Assembly (NCBI GenBank): GCA_964498075.1
Contig: CAZCGA010000049.1
Location: 1 to 39,962, forward strand
Length of the DNA: 39,962 nt
DNA from: CAZCGA01 sp964498075
GTDB lineage: Bacteria > Desulfobacterota > Binatia > HRBIN30
Direction of reading: 5' to 3'
The position numbers and the translations under genes are program-made. The notes below the pieces were generated by a model that worked only from the letters and a program-made list of their open reading frames with translations, made no database searches and had not been told where the DNA came from. Positions 1 to 8,225 of this stretch are shown piece by piece (position 1 is the stretch's first letter; the number at the start of each line of letters is the position of its first letter).

Positions 1-191
1 CCGAGATCGAAGCCGTAATCGAGGATGAAGGTGGTCACATCATTGTGCCCGTCCAGCACGATGGCTTCGTTGTGAAGATGCGCGGCGCGCGCGCGCAAGT
101 CCGCCTCACTATCGCCAAGAGCGGCTGACGAAACGGTGAGGAGCCAGACCGAGAGGGCCGCTCTGGCAAGACATCGTCTGCCGGGATCCAT
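1..191 (-). CDS. membrane dipeptidase (peptidase M19), N-terminal part
   Basis: The first 63 codons of a leftward gene that runs off the left edge. The protein starts MDPGRRC and has a signal peptide: basic residues, a hydrophobic stretch around residues 8-25, and an Ala-Leu-Gly cleavage-type site. The mature start, LRARAAHLHNEAIVLDGHND, is typical of M19 renal-dipeptidase-like zinc enzymes, where the His and Asp of the HxD motif (here H49 and D51) bind the first zinc. These enzymes hydrolyse dipeptides, including mixed L,D forms, in the periplasm or at the surface. The reading frame stays open to base 1. The catalytic remainder lies outside the window, so substrate and completeness cannot be judged. 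It is divergent from tsaE. Confidence 0.8.
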   Translation of the reverse strand, partial: MDPGRRCLARAALSVWLLTVSSAALGDSEADLRARAAHLHNEAIVLDGHNDVTTFILDYGFDL

Positions 192-360
192 GTCGACTGC
201 TGCTCTACACACAGCAACACGGATACTACTGCGGGATCGATCTGCATGCACGCTCGATGTACTCTGTTCCGCCGTGGGGTGAAGAGTCGCGCCGGGCGGC
301 TTCGCATCTTCAAGCCTTGCGTGGCAGCCGCTCCCCAGATCAGTTAAAGTGCTTCGACTT

Positions 361-897
361 ATGAGTCGCCCAGAGCGATCCCATCCGCTGTCGGAACAAG
401 CCACTACACGCGAACACGGCATCGCTGCGCTGCGCATTGCGACGCGCAGGGAAGAGGAGACGCGCGTCTTCGGTGCACGGCTGGCGCGGTCGCTCGTCGG
501 CGGCGAGCTGATCGGCCTGAGCGGCGAGCTGGGAGCCGGGAAGACCTGCCTCGTGCGCGGCCTGGCGGAAGGGCTCGGCATCGCACCGCACAAGGTGCGC
601 AGCCCAACGTTCACCCTGGTGAACGAGTACTCCGGCGGCCGACTGCCGCTGTACCACGTCGACCTCTACCGCTTGGCCGCCACGGACATCGATAGAATGG
701 CGCTGCGAGAGTACCTCTATGGCGACGGCGTGTGCGTGGTCGAGTGGTTCGAGCGCTTAGGGGAAGACGCCCAGCACCTGCACGTGCAGCTCACGTTTGT
801 GGGAGAGAACGAACGGTTGCTCGTGGCCACGGCCCGCGACGCGCGCTATGCTGAGCTGCTACATCAGCTGGAAGGAACGGTAGAGGCGTGGCGCTGA
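361..897 (+). CDS. tsaE: tRNA threonylcarbamoyladenosine biosynthesis ATPase TsaE
   Basis: TsaE is the small cytoplasmic ATPase of the TsaB-TsaD-TsaE complex. The complex transfers threonylcarbamoyl to A37 of ANN-decoding tRNAs (t6A). A Walker A loop GELGAGKT is at residues 55-62, followed by the family motif SPTFTLVNEY and the HVDLYRL segment. At about 178 residues it is slightly longer than usual because of an N-terminal tail. I chose ATG 361; GTG 349 in the same frame would add four residues. It is the first gene of the housekeeping operon and overlaps the aspartokinase start by 10 bases. TsaB and TsaD are not in the window. Confidence 0.93.
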   Translation: MSRPERSHPLSEQATTREHGIAALRIATRREEETRVFGARLARSLVGGELIGLSGELGAGKTCLVRGLAEGLGIAPHKVRSPTFTLVNEYSGGRLPLYHVDLYRLAATDIDRMALREYLYGDGVCVVEWFERLGEDAQHLHVQLTFVGENERLLVATARDARYAELLHQLEGTVEAWR

Positions 898-2123
898 TTG
901 TCCAGAAATACGGGGGCTCGTCGGTCGGGAGCCCTGACCGCATCAAGGCCGTGGCGCGCCGCATCGCCGCCACCCACGCCGCCGGGAACGCGGTGATCGT
1001 CGTTGCGTCGGCGATGGCCGGAGAGACCAACCGCCTGCAGCAGCTCGCGAGCGAAGTCTCGGAGCACCCCGAGGCGCGAGAGGCCGATGTGCTGCTGGCG
1101 ACGGGGGAACAGGTGGCGGTGGCACTGGTCGCCATAGCATTGCGCGACCTCGGGATCCCGGCCCGTTCGTTCCTCGGTCACCAGATCCGCATCTCTACGG
1201 ACAGCGTCTACGGCCGGGCGCGCATCAAGAGCATCGATGCCGAGGCGGTGTTGGAGGTGGTCAACGACGGAGCGGTCGCCGTCGTCGCCGGCTTTCAAGG
1301 CGTCGACGAGGGCAGCAACATCACGACACTCGGCCGCGGCGGCAGCGATACGAGCGCGGTCGCCGTGGCGGCGGCGGTGAAAGCGGACGTCTGCGAGATC
1401 TACACCGACGTGGCCGGAGTCTACACCACGGATCCGCGCGTCTGCCCGAAGGCGCGCAAGCTGAGCCGCATCTCGTACGACGAGATGTTGGAGATGGCGA
1501 GCCTGGGCGCCAAGGTGTTGCAGATCCGCTCGGTGGAGTTCGCCAAACGCTACGCCGTACCGGTCCACGTACGCTCGAGCTTCTCCGACGAGCCCGGGAC
1601 ATGGGTCGTCCAGGAGGATTCTACGATGGAAGATGTCTTGGTGTCGGGTGTCGCCTTCGACCTCAACGAAGCGAAGATCACGCTGTTGCGCGTGCCGGAC
1701 CGTCCCGGCCTGGCGGCGAAGATCTTCTCGCCGATCGCCGAGGCGCACATCGTGGTCGACATGATCATCCAGAACGCCAGCGAGGAGGGCTTTACGGACC
1801 TGACCTTCACGGTGCCGCGCACCGATTATCAGGAGGCCCTGAGCATGGTACAAGCGGTCGCTCGCGATATCGGTGCGGGCGGGGTTACCTCCGACACGTC
1901 AGTGGCAAAGGTGTCGGTGGTCGGGCTGGGCATGCGCAGTCACGCCGGCATTGCGGCGCGCATGTTCGAAGTGTTGGCGAAGGAGGGGATCAACATTCAG
2001 ATGATCTCGACCTCGGAGATCAAGGTGTCGGTGGTCATCGATGCGAAGTACGCGGAGTTGGCGGTGCGCGTACTGCATCACGCCTTGATCGAAGAGGGCG
2101 TGGTGGAGGAGGGGAGAGCGTGA
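888..2123 (+). CDS. lysC: aspartate kinase (aspartokinase), alpha subunit
   Basis: This enzyme phosphorylates L-aspartate, the first step toward lysine, threonine, methionine and isoleucine. The N-terminal amino-acid-kinase domain (about 1-245) opens with KYGGSSVG at residues 7-14 and contains the FQGVDEGSNITTLGRGGSD region. Two ACT domains follow, at about 265-340 and 344-405, and usually carry allosteric feedback sites. The length (411 aa) and layout match monofunctional, internally initiated LysC. The start is GTG 888, which overlaps tsaE. An internal start at 1626 (listed separately) probably gives a beta subunit. The stop codon overlaps the possible GTG start of the citramalate synthase gene, suggesting translational coupling. 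Confidence 0.95.
   Translation: MALIVQKYGGSSVGSPDRIKAVARRIAATHAAGNAVIVVASAMAGETNRLQQLASEVSEHPEAREADVLLATGEQVAVALVAIALRDLGIPARSFLGHQIRISTDSVYGRARIKSIDAEAVLEVVNDGAVAVVAGFQGVDEGSNITTLGRGGSDTSAVAVAAAVKADVCEIYTDVAGVYTTDPRVCPKARKLSRISYDEMLEMASLGAKVLQIRSVEFAKRYAVPVHVRSSFSDEPGTWVVQEDSTMEDVLVSGVAFDLNEAKITLLRVPDRPGLAAKIFSPIAEAHIVVDMIIQNASEEGFTDLTFTVPRTDYQEALSMVQAVARDIGAGGVTSDTSVAKVSVVGLGMRSHAGIAARMFEVLAKEGINIQMISTSEIKVSVVIDAKYAELAVRVLHHALIEEGVVEEGRA
1612..1628 (+). promoter_or_regulatory. internal ribosome-binding site and in-frame start for aspartokinase beta subunit
   Basis: A perfect AGGAGG (1612-1617) lies 8 bases before ATG 1626, in frame with the aspartokinase gene. Translation from here gives a 165-residue protein starting MEDVLVSGVAFD and made only of the two ACT domains. 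In Bacillus and Corynebacterium lysC an in-frame internal start at the equivalent place makes the regulatory beta subunit of an alpha2beta2 enzyme. The Shine-Dalgarno and ATG are seen directly; the use of this start is inferred. Confidence 0.8.
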
Positions 2124-2125
2124 CG

Positions 2126-3745
2126 ATGGGGCGGCATATCGAGATCTATGACACGACGCTGCGCGACGGCTGTCAGGCGGAAGACATCGCCTTCACGGTC
2201 GAGGACAAGCTGCGGATCGCCGAGCGGCTGGACGATTTCGGCATCCGCTACATCGAAGGCGGCTGGCCGGGCTCCAACCCGCGCGACGTGGCCTTCTTCG
2301 AAGCGGCGAAGAAGCTGCATCTCAAGCACGCGCAGATCACCGCGTTCGGATCGACCCGACGGGCCGGCGTCAAGGCGAGCGACGACACCAATCTGAACAT
2401 GCTCCTGCAGGCGGAAACGCCGGGCGTCACGATCTTCGGCAAGACGTGGGAGCTGCACGTCCGCGACGATCTGCGGATCTCCAAGAAGCAGAACCTCGAG
2501 GTCATTCACGACAGCATCGCGTTCCTCAAGCGCCGGCGCGACATCGTCACCTTCGATGCCGAGCACTTCTTCGACGGCTACGCCGACGACGCCGAGTTCG
2601 CCTTGGAGTGTTGTCGGACAGCGGCCGACGCCGGGGCGGATTTGATTTGCCCGTGCGACACCAACGGCGGCCGGCTGCCGCACGGGATTGCCGCGGCCGT
2701 CGATGCCTTGCGCGCCGCGGTGGCCACGCCGCTGGGCATCCATTGTCACAACGATTCCGAGCTGGCGGTGGCGAACAGCCTGATCGCCGTCGAGCACGGC
2801 GCCGTGCAAGTGCAGGGGACCATCAATGGGTTCGGCGAGCGCTGCGGCAACGTGAACCTGTGCTCGGTCATCGCCAACCTGCAGCTGAAGATGGGGTACA
2901 AGGTGGTCAGCGCCGCGCAGCTGCGCCACTTGCGCGAGCTGTCGCACTTCGTCTTCGAGCTGGCGAACCTGGAGCCCAACAAGCGCCAGGCGTTCGTCGG
3001 CATGAGCGCCTTCGCGCACAAGGGGGGCATTCACGTCGCGGCGGTGCAGAAGAATCCGCAGACCTACGAGCACATCCCGCCGGAGCTGGTGGGGAACCGG
3101 CAACGCGTGCTGGTGTCGGATCTCTCGGGGCGCAGCAACATCCTCTACAAGGCGAACGAGTTCGGTCTCGACGTCGATGAGCTGAAGCCCGCCGTGCGTC
3201 ACGTGCTGGCGGAGGTGAAGGAGCTGGAGAGCCGCGGCTTTCAGTTCGAGGGCGCGGAGGCGTCGTTCGAGCTGTTGATGCAGAAGGGGCTCAACGGCAA
3301 GGTCCGGCACTTCCGCCTCATCGGCTTCCGCGTCATCGACGAGAAGCGCAAAGAGGACGAGCCGCCGCTGTCGGAAGCAACGATCATGATCGAAGGACCG
3401 GACGGTGAGATCGAGCACACGGCGGCGCAGGGTAACGGCCCCGTGAATGCGTTGGACTGTGCGCTGCGCAAGGCGCTGGTGAAGTTCTACCCGCAGATCG
3501 CCGAGGTCCAGCTGCTCGACTACAAGGTCCGCGTCCTGGGGGGCGGGGAGGGCACCGCCGCGATGGTGCGGGTGCTGATCGAGTCCGGCGACGGCCACGA
3601 TCGCTGGGGTACGGTCGGCGTGTCGCCCAACGTCATCGAAGCCAGCTGGCAAGCGCTCGTCGATAGCATCGACTACAAGCTGTACAAGGACCAGAAGCGC
3701 CACCGCAGCAAGCGCTCCACCACCGCACCGGATACTCAGGCGTAG
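2126..3745 (+). CDS. cimA: (R)-citramalate synthase
   Basis: It condenses acetyl-CoA and pyruvate to (R)-citramalate, the first step of the threonine-independent route to 2-oxobutyrate and isoleucine. The HMGL-like TIM barrel begins with DTTLRDG at residues 9-15. The metal-binding HCHND motif is at 206-210. A C-terminal LeuA-type regulatory dimer domain starts at about residue 395. The length (539 aa) fits the long CimA/2-isopropylmalate-synthase-related group rather than homocitrate synthase. The sequence IEGGWPGSNPRD is characteristic of the CimA branch. The start could be ATG 2126 or GTG 2120; the latter has AGGAGG seven bases upstream and overlaps the lysC stop. Its neighbour lysC controls the competing threonine-dependent source of isoleucine. 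Confidence 0.92.
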   Translation: MGRHIEIYDTTLRDGCQAEDIAFTVEDKLRIAERLDDFGIRYIEGGWPGSNPRDVAFFEAAKKLHLKHAQITAFGSTRRAGVKASDDTNLNMLLQAETPGVTIFGKTWELHVRDDLRISKKQNLEVIHDSIAFLKRRRDIVTFDAEHFFDGYADDAEFALECCRTAADAGADLICPCDTNGGRLPHGIAAAVDALRAAVATPLGIHCHNDSELAVANSLIAVEHGAVQVQGTINGFGERCGNVNLCSVIANLQLKMGYKVVSAAQLRHLRELSHFVFELANLEPNKRQAFVGMSAFAHKGGIHVAAVQKNPQTYEHIPPELVGNRQRVLVSDLSGRSNILYKANEFGLDVDELKPAVRHVLAEVKELESRGFQFEGAEASFELLMQKGLNGKVRHFRLIGFRVIDEKRKEDEPPLSEATIMIEGPDGEIEHTAAQGNGPVNALDCALRKALVKFYPQIAEVQLLDYKVRVLGGGEGTAAMVRVLIESGDGHDRWGTVGVSPNVIEASWQALVDSIDYKLYKDQKRHRSKRSTTAPDTQA

Positions 3746-3770
3746 CGCCCCCGATTCAGGCTCCGACGCG

Positions 3771-4922
3771 ATGATCTATTGTGACCACAATGCCAGCGCC
3801 CCGCTGCGAGCGCAGGTGCTGGAGGCGATGCTGCCGTTCTTACGCGAGCACTACGGCAACGCCTCCAGCGTGCATGCGGCGGGCTCGCGCGCACGCTGTG
3901 CTGTGGAAGAGGCGCGAGCGCAAGTCGCGAAGCTCGTTGGCGCTGAGCCACCGGCTCTCGTCTTCACCAGTGGTGGTACCGAGAGCAACACGCTTGCGAT
4001 TCGCGGTGTCGTCGGTGGTGCAGGACGGACGGCGATCGTGACCACGTCGATCGAGCACTCGTCGGTGCGAGAACCGATCGGTGTGCTGCGCGCTGAAGGC
4101 TACGCGGTACGTGAGGTGCCGGTGGATGCGGTGGGGCGGGTGACCGCCGCAGGCGTGGCCGCGCGACTGGATGACTCCGTGGCGCTGGTGAGCGTAGCGT
4201 GGGCGAACAACGAGATCGGGACGATTCAGCCGATCGAGGAGATCGGTGCGCTGTGTCGAGCCCGCGGCGTGTCGCTGCACGTCGATGCAGTCCAAGCAAT
4301 GGGGAAGATTCCCGTATCCGTCAGGTCGGTGGACCTGATGTCGCTGTCGGCGCACAAGTTCGGCGGGCCGCAAGGAGTTGGGGCGCTGTTCGTCCGCCGC
4401 GGCATCGAGCTGCGTCCGTTGCTCGTCGGTGGCGGGCAGGAACGTGGCCGGCGGGCGGGGACGGAGAACGTCGCCGGCATCGTCGGCATGGGCGAGGCGT
4501 GCCGCCTAGCTGGCCAGGAGTTGGCGGCCTTTGCTGAGGGGTGCGTAGCCTTGCGTGACGCGCTCTGGGCGGACGCGGAGGCCGAGATTCCGGGTGTGCA
4601 TCGCAACAGCCCTGCAGGCGCAGACTGCCTTCCGAACACGCTCAACGTGAGCTTCGACGGCGTGCGTGGCGAGGCGCTGGTGGCGGCGCTCGATCTCGAA
4701 GGCATCGCGGTGTCGAGTGGCTCGGCGTGCGCCGCCGGAGCTGGAGAGCCGTCGCACGTGCTGCTCGCGTTGGGCCGGAGCCCGGATGCTGCGCGCGACG
4801 GTGTGCGCTTCAGCTTGGGCTGCACCAACTCGATGGAAGATGTCGAGCGCGTGGTGCAAGCGACCGCTGCCGCAGTGCGGCGCATCCGCGCACGCCAGAA
4901 CGCCGGGGCGCACCATGCGTGA
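3771..4922 (+). CDS. cysteine desulfurase, NifS/IscS family
   Basis: A PLP enzyme that takes sulfur from L-cysteine as an enzyme-bound persulfide and passes it on. It is a fold-type I aminotransferase of 383 aa. The N-terminus YCDHNASAPL is typical. The PLP lysine is K196 in SLSAHKFGGPQG. The catalytic cysteine is C320 in SSGSACAAG, in the longer-loop (NifS/IscS, group I) context. It starts 25 bases after the citramalate synthase gene and overlaps mnmA by 8 bases. The likely job is therefore to supply sulfur to MnmA for 2-thiouridine, although a general iron-sulfur cluster role is not excluded. No iscU or iscR lies nearby. Confidence 0.93.
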   Translation: MIYCDHNASAPLRAQVLEAMLPFLREHYGNASSVHAAGSRARCAVEEARAQVAKLVGAEPPALVFTSGGTESNTLAIRGVVGGAGRTAIVTTSIEHSSVREPIGVLRAEGYAVREVPVDAVGRVTAAGVAARLDDSVALVSVAWANNEIGTIQPIEEIGALCRARGVSLHVDAVQAMGKIPVSVRSVDLMSLSAHKFGGPQGVGALFVRRGIELRPLLVGGGQERGRRAGTENVAGIVGMGEACRLAGQELAAFAEGCVALRDALWADAEAEIPGVHRNSPAGADCLPNTLNVSFDGVRGEALVAALDLEGIAVSSGSACAAGAGEPSHVLLALGRSPDAARDGVRFSLGCTNSMEDVERVVQATAAAVRRIRARQNAGAHHA

Positions 4923-6012
4923 GCCGATGCCCGGCGATCGGGTCGTCGTCGGCATGAGCGGCGGCGTCGACAGCTCCGTGGCGGCCGCGTTGCTGGTGGA
5001 AGCCGGTTACGACGTGATCGGCATCTCCATGCGCCTGTGGAACAACCCGACGGGCAGCGGGTGCTGCTCAGTGGACGACTTCCTCGATGCCCGGCGGGTT
5101 GCTGCACGGCTCGGCGTTCCATTCTACGTGATGGACTTTCGCGACGCGTTCACGCGCCACGTCGTGGAGCCGTTCGTCGCTGAGTATCTCGACGGGCGCA
5201 CGCCCAACCCGTGCGTCCGCTGCAACCAGTTCGTGAAGTTCGCCAGCTTCTGGGAGCGCGCGTGCGAGCTGGGTGCGCAGTGGGTCGCCACCGGGCACTA
5301 CGCACGGGTGCACCGCGATGGCGAAAGCGGCCGCGCGCAGTTGTGGGCGGCGGTTGATACGGCGAAGGATCAATCCTACTTTCTCTTCGCCATCGAGCCG
5401 GAGGTGCTGGCGCACACGCTCTTCCCGCTCGGCGAGCTGACCAAGCCCGAGGTGCGGGTGCGTGCCCGTGCCCTCGGTCTGCCGGTTGCCGACAAGCCCG
5501 AGAGCCAGGAAGTGTGCTTCGCCCCGACGGGGGAGTACGCGGCGTTTGTTGCGCACTACGCGCCGGCAGCCGCCCAGCGTGGCGGGGTCATTGTGGACGA
5601 TGCGGGGCAGGTACTCGGTCGGCACGACGGCGTGCATCGATTCACGGTCGGTCAGCGTCGCGGGCTGGGCATCAGTGCGGGAGCGCCGCTGTACGTGACC
5701 GGGATCGACGCGCAGACGCGAACGGTGCGTGTCGGGCCGCGCGCGGCTACGGTCGCAGGGGGACTGGAGGCGCGACGCGTCAGCTGGCTGGGCGGGAGTC
5801 CGGTTGCACCCGGAGCACGCCTACGCGTGAAGATCCGCTCGCGCTTTGCGGCAACGGACGTGACCATCGGTGCGTCGACGGCAGACGGGTTCGTCGCCTG
5901 GGCGCCGAGTGGTTTGGCTGCCGTCACGCCGGGACAGGCGGCCGTGCTGTACGATCAAGTGCAGGTCGTGGGCGGCGGATGGATCGAGCGCGCGCTTCCG
6001 GCGGCGGCGTAG
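4915..6012 (+). CDS. mnmA: tRNA-specific 2-thiouridylase MnmA
   Basis: It thiolates U34 of Lys, Glu and Gln tRNAs to s2U34, using ATP to adenylate the base and a persulfide sulfur. The N-terminal PP-loop GMSGGVDSS is at residues 13-21. The catalytic pair is C100 (NPCVRCN) and C201 (SQEVCF). The central and C-terminal beta-barrel domains include FTVGQRRGLGI. The 365-residue length is normal. I chose ATG 4915, which gives an 8-base overlap with the cysteine desulfurase; ATG 4927 is also possible. The longer in-frame extension back to 4666 only overlaps the desulfurase gene and is not real. Confidence 0.94.
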   Translation: MREPMPGDRVVVGMSGGVDSSVAAALLVEAGYDVIGISMRLWNNPTGSGCCSVDDFLDARRVAARLGVPFYVMDFRDAFTRHVVEPFVAEYLDGRTPNPCVRCNQFVKFASFWERACELGAQWVATGHYARVHRDGESGRAQLWAAVDTAKDQSYFLFAIEPEVLAHTLFPLGELTKPEVRVRARALGLPVADKPESQEVCFAPTGEYAAFVAHYAPAAAQRGGVIVDDAGQVLGRHDGVHRFTVGQRRGLGISAGAPLYVTGIDAQTRTVRVGPRAATVAGGLEARRVSWLGGSPVAPGARLRVKIRSRFAATDVTIGASTADGFVAWAPSGLAAVTPGQAAVLYDQVQVVGGGWIERALPAAA

Positions 6013-6023
6013 GATGCCGAGTG

Positions 6024-7337
6024 ATGCGGGTAGCCGTTGCGACCTTGGGCTGCAAAGTCAATCAGTACGACAGCGCGAGCATCGAAACACGGCTGCGCAA
6101 CGAGGGGTGCACGATCGTTGCCTTCGAGCCGGGCGCCGACGTCTACATCGTCAATAGCTGCACGGTGACCGACCGGGCGGACGCGGAAAGCCGGCAACTG
6201 GCCCGTCGGGCGCGCCGTCTTGCTCCGACGGCGCGGGTGATCATGACTGGATGCTTTGCCCAAACCAGTCCACAGCGGGCGGCGATCCCGGAAGTGGACC
6301 ACGTCGTTGGGCTGACCCGTCTGCCCGACCTGGTCCGCGCCGTGCGGGGTGAGTTGGCGGCGGCGGCGGATCGCATTCTCGTGGATGACTTGCGCAGGGC
6401 GCGCCAGGTGAGGACACTCGGCGCGGAGACGTTCAGCGGCCAGACCCGTGCGTTTCTCAAGGTTCAGGAGGGCTGCGACCTGTTTTGCACGTTCTGCATC
6501 GTGCCCTTCGCTCGCGGCCGCAGCCGGAGTGTGCCGCCACGGCAGGTGCTCGGCCAGCTGGCGATGCTGGGCGAGCGTGGCTTTCAAGAGGTCGTGCTGA
6601 CCGGCGTCCATCTGGGCGGGTATGGTCCGGACCTCGACCCGCCCAGTGATCTCTGCGACCTCATTGAAATGATCGTCGAGCGCCCCCCGGTGCCGCGCAT
6701 CCGGCTCAGCTCGATCGACCCGCCGGAGGTGACCCCCCGGCTGCTCGATCTGATGGCGCGCTCCCACGTCCTGTGCCCGCACCTGCACGTTCCGGTGCAA
6801 GCCGGCGACGACGCGGTCTTGCGACGCATGCGCCGCAAGTACGATTCGGCTTTTCTGCGCGACCTCGGTAGCCGGATCCGGTCGACGCTACCTGATGCGG
6901 CTGTCGGGACCGACGTGATCGCGGGCTTTCCGGGGGAGACCGAGGTGCAGTTCGCGGCGACGCGGCGGCTCTTGGAGGAGCTCCCGTTCACCTACTTCCA
7001 CGTATTCCCGTACTCACGCCGTTCCGGTACGACGGCGGCGAAGCTGTCCGGTCACGTCGATCCCGCATGCCTCAAGCGGCGCGCCCAACAGCTGCGTCAA
7101 CTCGGTGAGCGCAAGCGTGTGGAGTTTGCGCGCGGCTTCGTCGGACGCGCCCTGCGCGTCCTGGTGGAACACCGGACGGAAGCGGGCAACGGCTTGCTGA
7201 CCGGCCTCACGCGGAACTACCAACGCGTAGACTTTCCCGGCCCGCCCGCGCTGGTCAATCGCGAGGTGGCAGTGACGACCGTTGGGCTGCACGGTGCACG
7301 ACTGTTGGGCGAGACCGGGATCCAGGCGCTCGCATGA
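6024..7337 (+). CDS. mtaB: tRNA (N6-threonylcarbamoyladenosine-37-C2) methylthiotransferase MtaB
   Basis: A radical SAM enzyme that adds a methylthio group to t6A37, giving ms2t6A. The N-terminal UPF0004 domain has the three cluster cysteines C10, C46 and C77. The radical SAM cysteines are C151, C155 and C158 in QEGCDLFCTFC. A C-terminal TRAM-like segment follows the LKRRAQQLRQLG helix. TLGCKVNQYDS at the N-terminus is the MtaB signature; MiaB and RimO differ. The length is 437 aa. It acts downstream of TsaE, encoded in the same operon. Start ATG 6024 (GTG 6021 is adjacent). The 3' end overlaps rnc by 4 bases (ATGA). Confidence 0.93.
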   Translation: MRVAVATLGCKVNQYDSASIETRLRNEGCTIVAFEPGADVYIVNSCTVTDRADAESRQLARRARRLAPTARVIMTGCFAQTSPQRAAIPEVDHVVGLTRLPDLVRAVRGELAAAADRILVDDLRRARQVRTLGAETFSGQTRAFLKVQEGCDLFCTFCIVPFARGRSRSVPPRQVLGQLAMLGERGFQEVVLTGVHLGGYGPDLDPPSDLCDLIEMIVERPPVPRIRLSSIDPPEVTPRLLDLMARSHVLCPHLHVPVQAGDDAVLRRMRRKYDSAFLRDLGSRIRSTLPDAAVGTDVIAGFPGETEVQFAATRRLLEELPFTYFHVFPYSRRSGTTAAKLSGHVDPACLKRRAQQLRQLGERKRVEFARGFVGRALRVLVEHRTEAGNGLLTGLTRNYQRVDFPGPPALVNREVAVTTVGLHGARLLGETGIQALA

Positions 7338-8053
7338 CCAGGCGGCGACGAACCCTCGAAGAGCTCGAGCAGCGAATCGGCTATGAGTTTCGCGACCGCA
7401 ACAATCTGTGTGCCGCGCTCACGCATTCGTCTGCGGTGGATGCCTCGGTGCCGCGCATCAGCGAGCGGCTCGAGTTTCTGGGTGACGCGGTGCTCGGCTT
7501 GGTGCTGAGCGATCTTCTCGTTGAACGCTACCCGACGCACAATGAGGGACACCTGTCGAAGTTCCGGGCGTCAATGGTGAGCACGGTCAGCTTTGCGGCC
7601 AAGGCTCGCGAGTTGGGACTGCATGAGGACGTGACGCTGGGCAAAGGGGAGGAGAAGACCGGTGGGCGCGCGAAGGTGTCGATCCTCGCCGCAGTTTATG
7701 AAGCGGTGATGGGGGCGGTCTTCGTCGAGGGTGGATACCAGGTGGTGCGGGAAATCGTGGCACGACATTTCCAGGAAGCTCTGGAGCAGGTCGAGCGGAT
7801 GGCGATTACAGATGCGAAGACCGAGCTGCAAGAGCTGTGTCAGGAGCTGCACCGCGCCACCCCGATATATCGTGTCGTGAGCGAAGTGGGTCCCGATCAT
7901 GCCCGGCGGTTTGTGGTGGAGGTGTACCTGGGCGATGAGGTCTTGGCGAGCGGAGAAGGTGGGAGCAAGCGCAGCGCGGAGCAGGATGCTGCCCGGCGCG
8001 CTTTGCAACTTCGGTTGCGACGGGGGCAATCCGTGGCTCCCGCAAATGGCTGA
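7334..8053 (+). CDS. rnc: ribonuclease III
   Basis: A double-stranded-RNA endonuclease that processes rRNA precursors and other structured RNAs. The RNase III domain contains the signature ERLEFLGDAVLG at residues 44-55, with E44, E47 and D51 in the metal-site positions. A C-terminal double-stranded-RNA-binding domain covers about 160-232. The length (239 aa) is normal. In the second acidic motif the usual Asp of ILAD-x-x-E is Ala (A120) while the Glu is kept (E123). It overlaps mtaB by 4 bases and is the last gene of the run. No clear terminator follows; the next gene has its own promoter. Confidence 0.94.
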   Translation: MTRRRRTLEELEQRIGYEFRDRNNLCAALTHSSAVDASVPRISERLEFLGDAVLGLVLSDLLVERYPTHNEGHLSKFRASMVSTVSFAAKARELGLHEDVTLGKGEEKTGGRAKVSILAAVYEAVMGAVFVEGGYQVVREIVARHFQEALEQVERMAITDAKTELQELCQELHRATPIYRVVSEVGPDHARRFVVEVYLGDEVLASGEGGSKRSAEQDAARRALQLRLRRGQSVAPANG

Positions 8054-8084
8054 TAGATAGAGCGATTTTTCGTTCACTTTTTTA

Positions 8085-8112
8085 TTGACAAAGTTCTCCC
8101 CACCGTGATAAC
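8085..8112 (+). promoter_or_regulatory. sigma-70-type promoter of secreted-protein paralogue 1
   Basis: A consensus -35 TTGACA is at 8085-8090 and a -10 GATAAC at 8107-8112, with a 16-base spacer. A T-rich stretch resembling an UP element precedes it. The segment around the -35 (TTGACAAAGTT then CCC) is shared with the promoter before the second paralogue at 14237. That conservation outside coding sequence is the main support. Confidence 0.65.
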
Positions 8113-8225
8113 GACTTAGCAGTCGACAGAAACAGAGTACATAAGTGGCTCGCGTCTCCCGCCGGCCCAAGGGGATGCGAAGCAGAGTTTGGTCAAGGGC
8201 CACAGGAGTTGAAAGGAGGAGTCAT

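Noticed and set aside
864..1853. A 329-codon open frame antisense to aspartokinase
   Set aside because: It is a shadow of lysC, rich in His, Arg and Asp as expected from the complement of a high-GC gene.
2078..3703. A 541-codon open frame antisense to the citramalate synthase gene
   Set aside because: It is a product of GC-rich codon bias opposite a well-conserved gene. It has no family motifs and no ribosome-binding site.
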